Assembly (NCBI RefSeq): GCF_030815485.1
Contig: NZ_JAUSWV010000002.1
Span: 310,001 to 374,000 of the forward strand
Source: Streptomyces rishiriensis
GTDB taxonomy: Bacteria; Actinomycetota; Actinomycetes; Streptomycetales; Streptomycetaceae
Length of the DNA: 64,000 nt
Reading direction: 5' to 3'
Both the position numbers and the translations under genes were made by a program. Every line of letters begins with the position of its first letter. Position 1 is the first letter of the stretch. The notes below the pieces were generated by a model. The model did not search any database. It saw only the letters and a program-made list of their open reading frames with translations, and was not told the DNA's origin. Shown here in pieces: positions 32,325 to 41,204 of this stretch.

Positions 32325-33503
32325 ATGAACAACGGCCACCACATCGTCGTCCTCGGCGCCGGCTACACGGGCTTGTTCAGCGCCATCCGGCTGGCCCACC
32401 GCACCCGCCGAACCGGCGTGAAGATCACCCTGGTCAACCCCTCGAGCCAGTTCGTCGAGCGGCTGCGGATGCACCAGATCGCCGCCGGTCAGGAGCTGGC
32501 CGACCACCGGATCCCCGACTTGCTCGCCGGGACCGGCGTCACGTTCGTCCAGGGCACCGCCACCGCCATCGACCCCGAGGCCCGGCAGATCACCATCGGC
32601 GGCACCAAGGCTCTCGGGTACGACACGCTCGTCTACGCGCTGGGCAGCTCGACCGACACCGGCAAGGTTCCCGGCGCCGACACCCAGGCGTTCACCCTCA
32701 ACAACCCGGAGATCGCCAGTCGGTTTGCCGCGCGCCTCACCGAGGTCGCCGCGTCCGGCGGCACGGTCACCGTCTGCGGCGGCGGCCTGACCGGCGTCGA
32801 GGCGGCCACCGAGATCGCCGAGAGCCACCCCGGCCTGGACGTCACGCTGATCAGCCTGGACGAGCCCGGCGGCATGATGGGCGCCAACGCCCGCGCCTAC
32901 CTCTACGGCGCGCTGGACCGCCTCGGCGTCACTGTGGAGAGCGGCGCCCGCGTCACCAAGGTGCTGCCCGACGCCGTCGAACTGGCCGACGGCCGGCTCG
33001 TCCCCTCCGACGCCTGCCTGTGGACCACCGGCGTCAAGGTGTCGCCGCTCGCCGCCGACGCCGGGATCGCCACCGACGACCGCGGCCTCGTCCTGGTCGA
33101 CGCCAAGCTGCGTTCCGTTTCCCACCCGGAGATCCACGCCATCGGTGACGCCGCCGCCATCCGGCTGGCCTGGGGACAGCTCCACGGCACCTGCCAGAGC
33201 GGCCTGCCCACCGCTCAGTACACCGCCGATACCATCGCGCGGCTCGTGCGCGGCAAGGCCGTCAAGCCCTTTCGCTTCGGCTACTTCCACCAGCCGGTCA
33301 GCCTCGGCCGCCGTGACGCCGTCATCCAGTTCACCAAGGCCGATGACACCCCCCGCCGTCTGCACCTCACCGGCCGGATCGCCGTCGCGTACAAGGAGAC
33401 GGTCAGTGGCAGCCCGCTCACGACTTACCGGTTCAGCAAGCGTATGAACGTCACCACCATCGTCTCCAAGGGCGGCCGCGCCACCCGCAATCCCGGGGCG
33501 TGA
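32325..33503 (+). CDS. FAD/NAD(P)-dependent oxidoreductase (NDH-2-like)
   Basis: 392 residues with two dinucleotide-binding folds: HIVVLGAGYTGLFSAIRLA at the N-terminus (FAD) and VTVCGGGLTGVEAATEIA in the middle (NAD(P)H), then the C-terminal flavin motif IHAIGDAAAI. This is the plan of type II NADH dehydrogenases and related reductases. It is followed 75 bases later by an ECF41-type sigma factor; such sigma factors typically sit beside a gene for an oxidoreductase, epimerase or decarboxylase, so the two are probably one functional pair and not part of the antibiotic cluster. Confidence 0.9.
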   Translation: MNNGHHIVVLGAGYTGLFSAIRLAHRTRRTGVKITLVNPSSQFVERLRMHQIAAGQELADHRIPDLLAGTGVTFVQGTATAIDPEARQITIGGTKALGYDTLVYALGSSTDTGKVPGADTQAFTLNNPEIASRFAARLTEVAASGGTVTVCGGGLTGVEAATEIAESHPGLDVTLISLDEPGGMMGANARAYLYGALDRLGVTVESGARVTKVLPDAVELADGRLVPSDACLWTTGVKVSPLAADAGIATDDRGLVLVDAKLRSVSHPEIHAIGDAAAIRLAWGQLHGTCQSGLPTAQYTADTIARLVRGKAVKPFRFGYFHQPVSLGRRDAVIQFTKADDTPRRLHLTGRIAVAYKETVSGSPLTTYRFSKRMNVTTIVSKGGRATRNPGA

Positions 33504-33577
33504 CGGGCGCATCGGCTCTCCCAGTGCCGCGGCCTCGGGCCTTGCCGCCCTGGTTACGGCGCTGGCAGCATGAGCCG

Positions 33578-34486
33578 ATGGTCGACGCCAGGGACGAGCC
33601 GGACCCGTACCTCGAACACCGCAGGCTGCTGTTCGCCACCGCCTACCGCATGCTGGGCAGCGTCACCGACGCCGAGGACGTCCTCCAGGACGCCTGGCTG
33701 AGCTGGAGCACCGCGGACCGCGACACGGTTCGCCACCCCAAGGCCTACCTGGTGCGCACGGTCACCAACCTCTCGTTGAACCGCCTCACCTCGGCACGGG
33801 CGACCCGCGAGACCTACGTCGGGCCGTGGCTTCCCGAGCCCCTGCTGACCTCCCCCGACATCGCCGCGGAGACCGAACTGGCCGACAGCGTCTCCACCGC
33901 GATGCTGGTCGTCCTGGAGACCCTCAGCCCCGTCGAACGCGCCGTCTTCCTGCTCCGCGAGGTCTTCGGCTACTCACACGCCGAGATCGCCGAAACCCTC
34001 GACCGCCCCGAGCCGACAGTCCGCCAGATCGCGCACCGCGCACGCGAGCACGTCCAGGCCCGCCGCCCCCGCTTCGACGCCGACCGGACCCGGCGCCGGC
34101 AGGTCACCGCGCAGTTCCTGGCGGCCTGCGCGGGCGGCGACCTGAACGCCGTCATGGAACTGCTCGCCCCCGACGTCACCGCCTGGTCCGACGGCGGCGG
34201 CAAGGTCACCGCCGCCCACCGCCCCCTGCACGGCATCGACCGCGTCGCGCGCTGGTTCGTAGGTTTCCTGGCCAAACCCGAACTGGCCGCCCTGACCATG
34301 GAGCCGGCCATCATCAACGGCGAACTCGGCGTCCTGGCCACCCTCGGCGGACATACCGTCGGTGCCCTCTCGTTCGACCTCGTCGACGACCGCATCCAGA
34401 ACCTGCGCTTCCAGGTCAACCCCGAAAAGCTCAGCGGCCTGACCCCCGACAACAGCTTGGCGCTGCCCCGAAGCGTTCAGCCGTAA
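33578..34486 (+). CDS. sigJ: ECF41-type sigma factor with SnoaL-like C-terminus
   Basis: 302 residues. Region 2 (LLFATAYRMLGSVTDAEDVLQDAWLSW) and region 4 (LETLSPVERAVFLLREVFGYSHAEIAETL...PTVRQIAHRAREHV) are those of ECF sigma factors. The C-terminal ~110 residues are a SnoaL-like extension (FLAACAGGDLNAVMELLAPDVTAWSDGGGK), the mark of the ECF41/SigJ group, in which the extension rather than an anti-sigma factor controls activity. The ATG at 33578 is chosen over a longer frame whose extra 26 residues are Pro/Arg-rich. The symbol is by similarity. Confidence 0.88.
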   Translation: MVDARDEPDPYLEHRRLLFATAYRMLGSVTDAEDVLQDAWLSWSTADRDTVRHPKAYLVRTVTNLSLNRLTSARATRETYVGPWLPEPLLTSPDIAAETELADSVSTAMLVVLETLSPVERAVFLLREVFGYSHAEIAETLDRPEPTVRQIAHRAREHVQARRPRFDADRTRRRQVTAQFLAACAGGDLNAVMELLAPDVTAWSDGGGKVTAAHRPLHGIDRVARWFVGFLAKPELAALTMEPAIINGELGVLATLGGHTVGALSFDLVDDRIQNLRFQVNPEKLSGLTPDNSLALPRSVQP

Positions 34487-34656
34487 AGCATGACCGGCGG
34501 GACCCTGGACCGGGACGAGCCGTCCAGGAAGGCCGCAGCCATTCGCCTACGACGCCGAAAGGGCCTTTGCGGATCGCATCGTCGATGCGGCCGGCAAGTT
34601 TGGTTCGGCCAGTCTGGGGCGATGAGCGGCAGTCCGGTCTTCAGATGCGGAGGGTG

Positions 34657-35148
34657 TCAGTGCATCGAGTCCGAGTTCACGACGACGATGAGGAAGATCG
34701 CAAAGGCGATGAACACGGTAATGAAGAGCAGGGCGCATCCCGTGCTCGCGGCGAGCTTCCCTGGGGCAGGGACCTTGGCGGTGGCGCGTTCGGGGCGCTC
34801 CGGCAGATAGTGCACCGTCACGATGTCACTCTCGACCCGGGTCGACGGCCCACCTGTCTCGTCGAACCGGATGACGCGCCCGTCCCGGGTCATGAACTCG
34901 TAGACGTGGTGCAGCGTGGTTGTCACGCTGTCTCCACTGCGGCTGGTCGTCGTGTATGACCTGATACACCGTGCATCCGCCGTGATCCCGCTGGACCAGG
35001 CCCTGCTGACCTGACGGGAACGGCGGAGCACGACGACGGCGCCGTACACCGCAAGGGCGATCAGAAGAAGGGGGACGATGCTGAACAGAACTGCCACGGG
35101 ATCCCCCCAGGTCGTACCGCTTGCCTTAATGATCGGTGCGTCGGCCAA
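34657..35148 (-). CDS. DUF3592-type membrane protein
   Basis: 163 residues with one membrane helix near the N-terminus (VAVLFSIVPLLLIALAVYGAVVVL) and one at the C-terminus (ALLFITVFIAFAIFLIVVV). The ~90 residues between them (IRSYTTTSRSGDSVTTTLHHVYEF...VTVHYLPERP) form the beta-rich external domain of DUF3592 proteins. Function is unknown. No operon partner is near. Confidence 0.8.
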   Translation of the reverse strand: MADAPIIKASGTTWGDPVAVLFSIVPLLLIALAVYGAVVVLRRSRQVSRAWSSGITADARCIRSYTTTSRSGDSVTTTLHHVYEFMTRDGRVIRFDETGGPSTRVESDIVTVHYLPERPERATAKVPAPGKLAASTGCALLFITVFIAFAIFLIVVVNSDSMH

Positions 35149-35664
35149 CGTACCCGGAGGGCCCTCGGATCCATTGCGAAGCAGGTCGGACCTCCCGCAT
35201 GTTCACGCTGACGGCCTGTTGTCGCGATGCCGACCGGGTCTTTTCCGGAGTCGTCGACACCTCGGTGCTCACGTCGAAGGCTCGCGCGGCGGACGGCCGC
35301 CAGGTTCCGGCGAAGCGCGGTACAAGAGCGGCCCTTCATGAGGTACCGACTCGGCGTCTTCGGCAACCGCAGAAGGGAGGCGGCGGCCGCGGCGGCGCAG
35401 AGCACCGGGATGACCAGCGTGGTCCGCCGGTGGCCGCCGCCGGCCAGCCGGTAGCTGTCGCAGTAGGTCGCGGCGGCACGGCTTGGGGCGCAGCCGCGAA
35501 GGGCCCCACGAGATTGCCTCTCGTGGGGCCCTTCACCTCTGCCGTCTCGAATCAAGCGCCGGGTGGCCGATGCGCCGGCGAGCGCATCGGTCACCACGAC
35601 TCCGCTGTCCTTCATGGGGCCGGGCGGAGAGGGGGCGACAGGGCGTCATGCCTCGCAGCGGGTC
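35149..35664. other. 516-bp gap: no convincing gene, one terminator
   Basis: Only biased short frames are seen. One minus-strand stretch (LVIPVLCAAAAAASLLRL, about 35370-35420) looks like a lone membrane helix and may be a gene remnant, but it has no start site. The hairpin at 35498-35534 is described separately. Confidence 0.5.
35498..35534 (-). terminator. perfect 15-bp hairpin
   Basis: GAAGGGCCCCACGAG (35498-35512) pairs with CTCGTGGGGCCCTTC (35520-35534) around a 7-base loop. It lies about 130 bases past the stop of the lipoprotein gene on the minus strand, with no gene between, so it is most likely that gene's terminator. Confidence 0.75.
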
Positions 35665-36348
35665 TCAGAAGTCATCGGCGCCATTGCGGAGTTCGGGGGT
35701 CCAGTATCCGGTGAGTGCCTTGGCCGGGTCTACGGCGATGCCGCCGCTGCCGGGCGCGGTGACCGCGATGACCGTGGAGTCGTCCTCCAGCATGACGGAG
35801 AACGCCGACACGGGTTCGTTGTCCTCGTCGACCCCTCCGTCCGACAGCTTCACCAGGGCGTAGGCGGGTGCGCCCGCCGCGAGCACGACCGACGTGGCAG
35901 GCTTGCTCTTGGCGACGGCCGCGACGTCCTGCTTGTGGCTCTCCAGGAACTGGATGCGCGGAAAGCCCGTCAGCCGGCAGGAGCGGCGGGAGGCGTTCTT
36001 CGCCGTGAGGACGAGGTGCGTGTACGGCGGGCCGTCCTGCGTGGCGGCCGTGACGGTGACGTCCTCCGCGGTGCAGACCGGGGTGGAGGCGGTCGCCTGC
36101 TCGCCGTTCGAACCGGTGGAACCCGAAGTGCCTTCGGAGTCAGCGGAGTTCGCCGGGCTCGTCGAGTCGATGGATTCCGTCGGACCGGAGGCACCGGCGC
36201 CCTTGCCGTCCGCCGTCTTCCCGGTAGCCGAAGAGGTCGCCGCAGAGGCCGACTCGGTGTCCGCGTCGCTCTGGCAGGCGGTGAGGGACAGGGCGAGGGC
36301 CGTAGCCGCGACAGTCAGCAAGGTGGAGTGGTGACGCAGGGTGTTCAT
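35665..36348 (-). CDS. secreted lipoprotein, DUF4232-like
   Basis: 227 residues. The signal peptide ends in the lipobox LSLTACQS, so Cys26 is lipidated. A Ser/Thr/Gly-rich linker of about 65 residues follows, then a beta domain (VCTAEDVTVTAATQDG...LVLTAKNASRRSCRLTGFPRIQFL...) matching DUF4232, common in Streptomyces cell-surface lipoproteins. Two domain Cys (in PVCTAED and RSCRLTG) could form a disulfide. Role unknown. Confidence 0.87.
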   Translation of the reverse strand: MNTLRHHSTLLTVAATALALSLTACQSDADTESASAATSSATGKTADGKGAGASGPTESIDSTSPANSADSEGTSGSTGSNGEQATASTPVCTAEDVTVTAATQDGPPYTHLVLTAKNASRRSCRLTGFPRIQFLESHKQDVAAVAKSKPATSVVLAAGAPAYALVKLSDGGVDEDNEPVSAFSVMLEDDSTVIAVTAPGSGGIAVDPAKALTGYWTPELRNGADDF

Positions 36349-36431
36349 GGAGGTTCCCCCGTTGGTGAGTGGTGTGGGGCCGCGGCTCGGTGCCGTCGGC
36401 CTTGGGTGATGTGGTTGGTGGTCCGCGGCGC

Positions 36432-37331
36432 TCAGTTGCCCTTGCCCGGCCGGTAGTCGGCCGGAAGCGTGTACACGAACTCGCGGGGATCGGCGTGCGC
36501 GGCCTCGAGCAGCTCGGGGACGCTGTGGTAGCCGAGCGCGTACAGGTTCCGGCTCGGGTCCCACGTGTTGTAGGCGTACATCGCGCTGCGCTTGGTCTTC
36601 ATGTGGGAGCTGGGGATGTTCAGCACGTACGCCGCACCGTCCGCGCGCCGCTCCCGGGGGCGCCCGTACGCGTAGACGTAGTTGAAACGCACGTCGGAGA
36701 TCGTGCCGTCGTTCATCAGGCGGTAGGCGACGTCACTGCACGCCTTGTGGGTCTCGGTGCCCTCCAGCCAGCCCGCGGTGAACTTGTGTGAGGCGCCGGG
36801 GTACCGCGCGGCCAGCGCCCTGACCTTCGCGTCGATCCGGGAGACGAGGCGGTCGTAGGCGGACGTGCTGTCGAACCCGTCGTCCACGACCTTGAAGTTG
36901 ACGACCTTGTCCACGCCCAGCGCCTTCGCTGAGGCCATGAACTCGGCGGTCCGAGCCGCGACGATCTTGGCGGTTCCGTCGGTCGGCCAGTTCAGGTTGT
37001 GCCTGCCGCCCGCAGCACAGGGGTGCGGGCTGGACCAAGTGGTCAGGGGGCACGGGTCGGTGTTCATGAGCTGGGCCAGATCCGGGTTCCTGCCGTCGCT
37101 CACCAGCACGAGGTAGACGGGCCGGCCGGCAGCCTTGTGCTCCAGGATCGATCCGGCCAGACCGATCGCGTCGTCGTCCTGGTGAGGTGCGTAGAAGATG
37201 GCGGGCTTGGCGGCGGCCGACGCCGCCGGCGCCCGGCCCGCCTGGTACGCCACGGCGGCGGCCGTCAGCGCACCGGCTGCCAGAACGCTCCGCCTGGACA
37301 CCCCACCGCTGTGCTCAGTCGTGCTGTTCAT
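36432..37331 (-). CDS. Tat-exported PIG-L-family protein
   Basis: 299 residues. The N-terminus has SRRSVLAAGALTAAAVAYQ, a twin-arginine signal. The PIG-L zinc motif APHQDDDAIG (here HQDDD, not HPDD) starts at ~residue 48, followed by LVLVSDG. It is therefore an extracellular de-N-acetylase-like hydrolase, quite different from the cytoplasmic homologue at 26380. It is transcribed toward the lipoprotein gene, 83 bases away. Substrate unknown. Confidence 0.87.
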   Translation of the reverse strand: MNSTTEHSGGVSRRSVLAAGALTAAAVAYQAGRAPAASAAAKPAIFYAPHQDDDAIGLAGSILEHKAAGRPVYLVLVSDGRNPDLAQLMNTDPCPLTTWSSPHPCAAGGRHNLNWPTDGTAKIVAARTAEFMASAKALGVDKVVNFKVVDDGFDSTSAYDRLVSRIDAKVRALAARYPGASHKFTAGWLEGTETHKACSDVAYRLMNDGTISDVRFNYVYAYGRPRERRADGAAYVLNIPSSHMKTKRSAMYAYNTWDPSRNLYALGYHSVPELLEAAHADPREFVYTLPADYRPGKGN

Positions 37332-37614
37332 GCGAGATCTCCCCCATCAGTGATCACCGGCACGCAGGTGACGGTCGTTCGGCGGCGGGGTGGTCAGTGC
37401 GCCTCCCGAGCCCGCACAGGCTCCGCCCTTGGCGGATGCGTCCGCCGAGGGTTGGTCGCCGGGGCTGCGCAGGACCGGGGGCCGCCCCGCGTCAGTCCTC
37501 AGTCGATCACCTCCGGTCTCCGTCTCCCAGGCGGTTCTCCCGGCAGAAATGCCGTCCGCCATACTTCTGCCGGGGGCTCGCACAGGAAGAGCCGGACGAT
37601 CGGGGACAGCAAGA

Positions 37615-39912
37615 GTGCACGGTGGCACGCCTCTCACGGGGGAGTTCGGGCAGCGATTGCGTCATCTGCGGGACGGCGCCGGACTGAGCCAGGAGGCGCT
37701 TTCCCATGCGGCCGGGGTGAGTGTCAGAGCTCTGGCGGACATGGAACGCGGACGGACCCGGGGGCCACAGCGCCGCACGGTTCAGGCCCTGGCCGAAGCG
37801 CTGGGACTGGACGACGGCGAGGCGGCGAACCTGGAGAAGTCCGCCGCCGAAGGCCGTCCGCGCCGCCGACCGGCCACCGGCACGGCCGTCCCCGTCACCT
37901 TGGCTCTGCCGCGTGACATCCAGGACTTCACCGCCCGCGCCCCGGCCCTGGCCCAACTGCTGGACCTGGCGCGCGACGCCGACCCGGGTCGGCCGATGGT
38001 CACCGTGGTCACCGGTCAACCCGGCCTGGGCAAGACCGCGTTCGCCGTGCACGCCGCGCACGGCCTCGCCCCGCACTTCCCGGACGGGCAGTTCGCCGTG
38101 GATCTGCGCGGCATGGATCCTGAGCCGACCGACCCCCGGGACGCGCTGACCCGGCTGCTGGGCGCGATGGGCGTCGCCGACGCAGCCATACCGGCCGACA
38201 CCGACGACCGCGCCGGCCTGTGGCGCTCCATGGTCGCTGACAGACGGGTGCTCCTGCTGCTGGACAATGCCGCCGACGAGTCCCAGGTCATCCCCCTGTT
38301 GCCCGGTACCGGGACGTCGCTCACCATCGTCACCAGTCGTCACACCCTGGCAGGCCTGGAATCCGTCCACCGCAGCGATCTGGCGCTGCTGCGACGCGAG
38401 GAAGCGGTGGAACTGCTGACCCGCATCCTCGGCCCGGAACGGGTCCAGGCGGAGGCGCAGGCCGCACGCGATCTGGCCGGCCTGTGCGGACACCTGCCCC
38501 TGGCCGTCCGGATCGCCGGTCAACGGCTGCTGAGCCGACCGCACGAACGGCTGGGCAAGCTCGTCGCCCGCCTCGCCGCCGAAGGCCGGCGGCTGGACGG
38601 CCTCCAGGCCGGAAGCCTCCAGGTGCGCGCCGCCTTCGCACTCTCGTACCGGCAACTGCCCCCGGATTCCGGGACGTTCCTGCGCCGCGCCTCGCTCGCC
38701 GCCGGAGCGGACTTCAGCCCCGAGACCGGCGCCCTCCTGGCCGGCCTGTCCTACGACGAGGCGGTCACCTGCGCCGAGGAGCTGACCGACGCCGGACTGC
38801 TCCAGAGTGATGCGGACGCGGAACGCTACCGTTTCCACGACCTGCTCAGGCTCTACGCAGCCGAGCAGACCGAGGCGGAGGACGCTCCCGCCGTCCGCGA
38901 CGCCGCCCTCGACCGGACGGCGCGATGGATGCTGCGCCGGGCCACCGCGGCCGCGCTGCACTTCGAGGTCGACAGCGACCGGGCCGCCCCGCACGGCGAC
39001 CCGGACCCGGACGGCGCACCCACCGGTCGGGAACAGGCGCGGGCCTGGCTGGAGGCCGAGCGAGCCCAGTGGCTCGCCGCTTTGCGCCGGGCCCACGACA
39101 CCGGCTGGCACCGGCAGGTTCTGGACACCGCGGAGGCGATGCACTGGTTCTCCGATGTCAACCAGCACTGGGAGCAGTGGGTGGAGGTGTTCCGGCGCTC
39201 CGCCGACTGCGCCCGCTCACTGGCCGACGGGCGCGCAGAGGCGGCCCACCTCAACTACCTCGCCTGGGCCTACAACCTCTGTGTCCACGACCCCCAAGCC
39301 GCCCTGACCACGGCTGACACCGCGCTCGTGGCGGCCCGCAAGTGCGGTGACGGGCTGCAAGAAGGCTGGGCACTCGGCTACGGCGCGGGCGCACTCCACC
39401 GGCTGGGCCGGGTGGAGGAGGCCCACAGCCGCCTGCGCGAGGCGGGCCGCTGCCTCGCCTCGCAGACCTCCCCGCAGGCCCGGCTGGCCGAACTGACGAT
39501 CCTCAACAGCTTGGGCACCCTGCTGCGCCAGACCGGCCGGGCAGCGGAGGCCCTCGACATCCACCGCCGCAGCGAGCAGATCTGCCGCACGGGAATCCCG
39601 GGCCGCACGCATGAGCTGATGGCCTTGTACCACGCGGTCACCCGGCAGCAGATCGGCAACGACCTGGCGGCCCTGGAACGTTGGCACGAGGCCGAACCTC
39701 CGCTCCGGCAAGCGCTCGCGGACTTCGAAGCCGCGCAGATGCCGGCCTGGATCGAACCGGCTCGGCTCGACCTGGGCCTGGTCCTCACCGCCACGGGGCA
39801 CCCGGAGGCCCGGGAGACGCTGCTCGCCGCCCGCGACGGCCTCGCCGCGCTGAGAAGCCCGCGACAGGTACAGGCCGCCGACGCACTCGACCGGTCCACC
39901 GCCGCCATGTGA
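37615..39912 (+). CDS. XRE-type HTH / NB-ARC / TPR regulator
   Basis: About 765 residues. The helix-turn-helix is FGQRLRHLRDGAGLSQEALSHAAGVSVRALADMERGR at the very N-terminus. Walker A is VVTGQPGLGKTAFAVHAA near residue 130; VLLLLDNAAD is Walker B, with LTIVTSRH and GHLPLAVRIAGQRLL typical of STAND/NB-ARC ATPases. The C-terminal ~300 residues are TPR-like. Such large regulators often control secondary metabolism or development. The start is GTG at 37615, just before the HTH as usual in the family; longer frames back to 37390 are Pro/Ala-rich. Confidence 0.87.
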   Translation: MHGGTPLTGEFGQRLRHLRDGAGLSQEALSHAAGVSVRALADMERGRTRGPQRRTVQALAEALGLDDGEAANLEKSAAEGRPRRRPATGTAVPVTLALPRDIQDFTARAPALAQLLDLARDADPGRPMVTVVTGQPGLGKTAFAVHAAHGLAPHFPDGQFAVDLRGMDPEPTDPRDALTRLLGAMGVADAAIPADTDDRAGLWRSMVADRRVLLLLDNAADESQVIPLLPGTGTSLTIVTSRHTLAGLESVHRSDLALLRREEAVELLTRILGPERVQAEAQAARDLAGLCGHLPLAVRIAGQRLLSRPHERLGKLVARLAAEGRRLDGLQAGSLQVRAAFALSYRQLPPDSGTFLRRASLAAGADFSPETGALLAGLSYDEAVTCAEELTDAGLLQSDADAERYRFHDLLRLYAAEQTEAEDAPAVRDAALDRTARWMLRRATAAALHFEVDSDRAAPHGDPDPDGAPTGREQARAWLEAERAQWLAALRRAHDTGWHRQVLDTAEAMHWFSDVNQHWEQWVEVFRRSADCARSLADGRAEAAHLNYLAWAYNLCVHDPQAALTTADTALVAARKCGDGLQEGWALGYGAGALHRLGRVEEAHSRLREAGRCLASQTSPQARLAELTILNSLGTLLRQTGRAAEALDIHRRSEQICRTGIPGRTHELMALYHAVTRQQIGNDLAALERWHEAEPPLRQALADFEAAQMPAWIEPARLDLGLVLTATGHPEARETLLAARDGLAALRSPRQVQAADALDRSTAAM

Positions 39913-40340
39913 GGTCCGCACGGCCCTCAAGCGGCGACAGGATCCGGCCGATATGGCCAACCGCCTCATTCTGATCCCCCGCACGACGTGGAGCACCGGA
40001 TCCGTGCGGGCGCTACCCGCTCCGCCCCCCCCCAGCGCGGCGAAGGGCCCGGCCGACACCGACAAAGCAGTCCGAAGATCAGCAGATCGGCCGGGCCATG
40101 GCGACCGGGCCATGGCGACGCGCTTGCCCAGCCACGGGAGGCCGTACAGAGAACCGATCGCAGGTACGGAACGTCACCAGCGGCCCGGCCCGGCCAGCCC
40201 ACCTACGCTCATCCGCTGCACCCTCTAGTGCACATCCGGCATATAAGTTTAATATGCATTAAACCTCTGCCGGGGCTGCGGCGCCGCCGTGCGCCGTATC
40301 CGTCGCTCGCCTGCCTACGGGCGGCCGTGAGAGGTGCATC
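39913..40340. other. 428-bp gap with AT-rich palindrome before a WhiB-like gene
   Basis: No gene is seen. TTTAAT-ATGC-ATTAAA at 40248-40263 is a 6-bp inverted repeat in a very AT-rich patch for this genome, about 80 bases before the next start, and may be an operator or promoter part. CCGGGCCATGGCGA is repeated twice in tandem (around 40090-40117). Confidence 0.45.
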
Positions 40341-40643
40341 ATGACCGGTTCATGCCGCGGACACCCGGCGACTCCGGACTGGCGCGATCAGGCCGCGTGC
40401 GCCGGAGAAGATCCGGAGATCTTCTTCCCCGTCTCGGACCTCGCAGCTCCGGGCACCGAAGCCTCCCTGGCCCGAGCCGTATGCCGACGCTGCGCCGTAC
40501 TCATCGCCTGCCGCACCTGGGCGCTCGAACACGGCGAGGACGACGGCATCTGGGGTGCCACCACCGCCGCCCAACGCCGCGCGATACGACGCGCAACGAT
40601 GGAGCCGCCCAATACGCATACGAAGGGGCGCCACGGCGACTAG
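40341..40643 (+). CDS. WhiB-like (Wbl) iron-sulfur regulator
   Basis: 100 residues. The four Fe-S cysteines are in WRDQAACAGE (first) and VCRRCAVLIACRTWAL (Cys-X2-Cys-X5-Cys). The turn GIWGATT and the basic C-terminus RRAIRRA follow, the full Wbl plan. These actinobacterial proteins bind [4Fe-4S] and sigma factor region 4 and regulate development, redox response or antibiotic production. This one is monocistronic; its targets cannot be told. Confidence 0.92.
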   Translation: MTGSCRGHPATPDWRDQAACAGEDPEIFFPVSDLAAPGTEASLARAVCRRCAVLIACRTWALEHGEDDGIWGATTAAQRRAIRRATMEPPNTHTKGRHGD

Positions 40644-41204
40644 CGAGTAGTTCCGCATGCGGGATTCCCGGACGGAGGGAGGGTGTCCAACATCGGGCTG
40701 CGACGACCGATTCAGGCCGCAGGCAGAACATCGTGCGGGTGCCCCGGGGCCGAAGCTCCGTTCCACCGCCGAGCACGCACATGCGCCGTGCCGAACGGCG
40801 CGTTGACCAGCCCGAGGCCCGGTCCCTCGGATGCACTTCGAGCCCAGCGGCCAGACGTACGGCATCAACGGCAGTCACCTCGTGACACTCGGCCGCACCG
40901 AGCTACATGCACCGTGCTGCACTTCCTCACTACTCCCGTCAGGCCTCGGGTCCCGCGGCACCCGGCATGGTCGACGCCCGCGCCGGAGTGCTGGGAACTG
41001 TGACAAGTCGGGCGACTGCGAGGCCTGGGCGTTCCACACGGCGGCCGTCCCTTTGGGAGTGGTCGGCCGACAGGTGCATCTGCAGGAGCGCTGTGATGCA
41101 ATGTGACATCTGCCCGGCACCGGGCCCGCCACCGGGCTTGGCGCCGGCTTCCTTGCGCAACCGGGACAGAGCCTCGAACGTCAGGCGAGCAGCGAGGAGT
41201 CACC
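40644..41204. other. 561-bp gap without a clear gene
   Basis: Frames on both strands are short and compositionally biased with no recognisable motif. GAGGAG at its right end is the ribosome site of the phosphatase gene starting at 41205. Confidence 0.55.
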
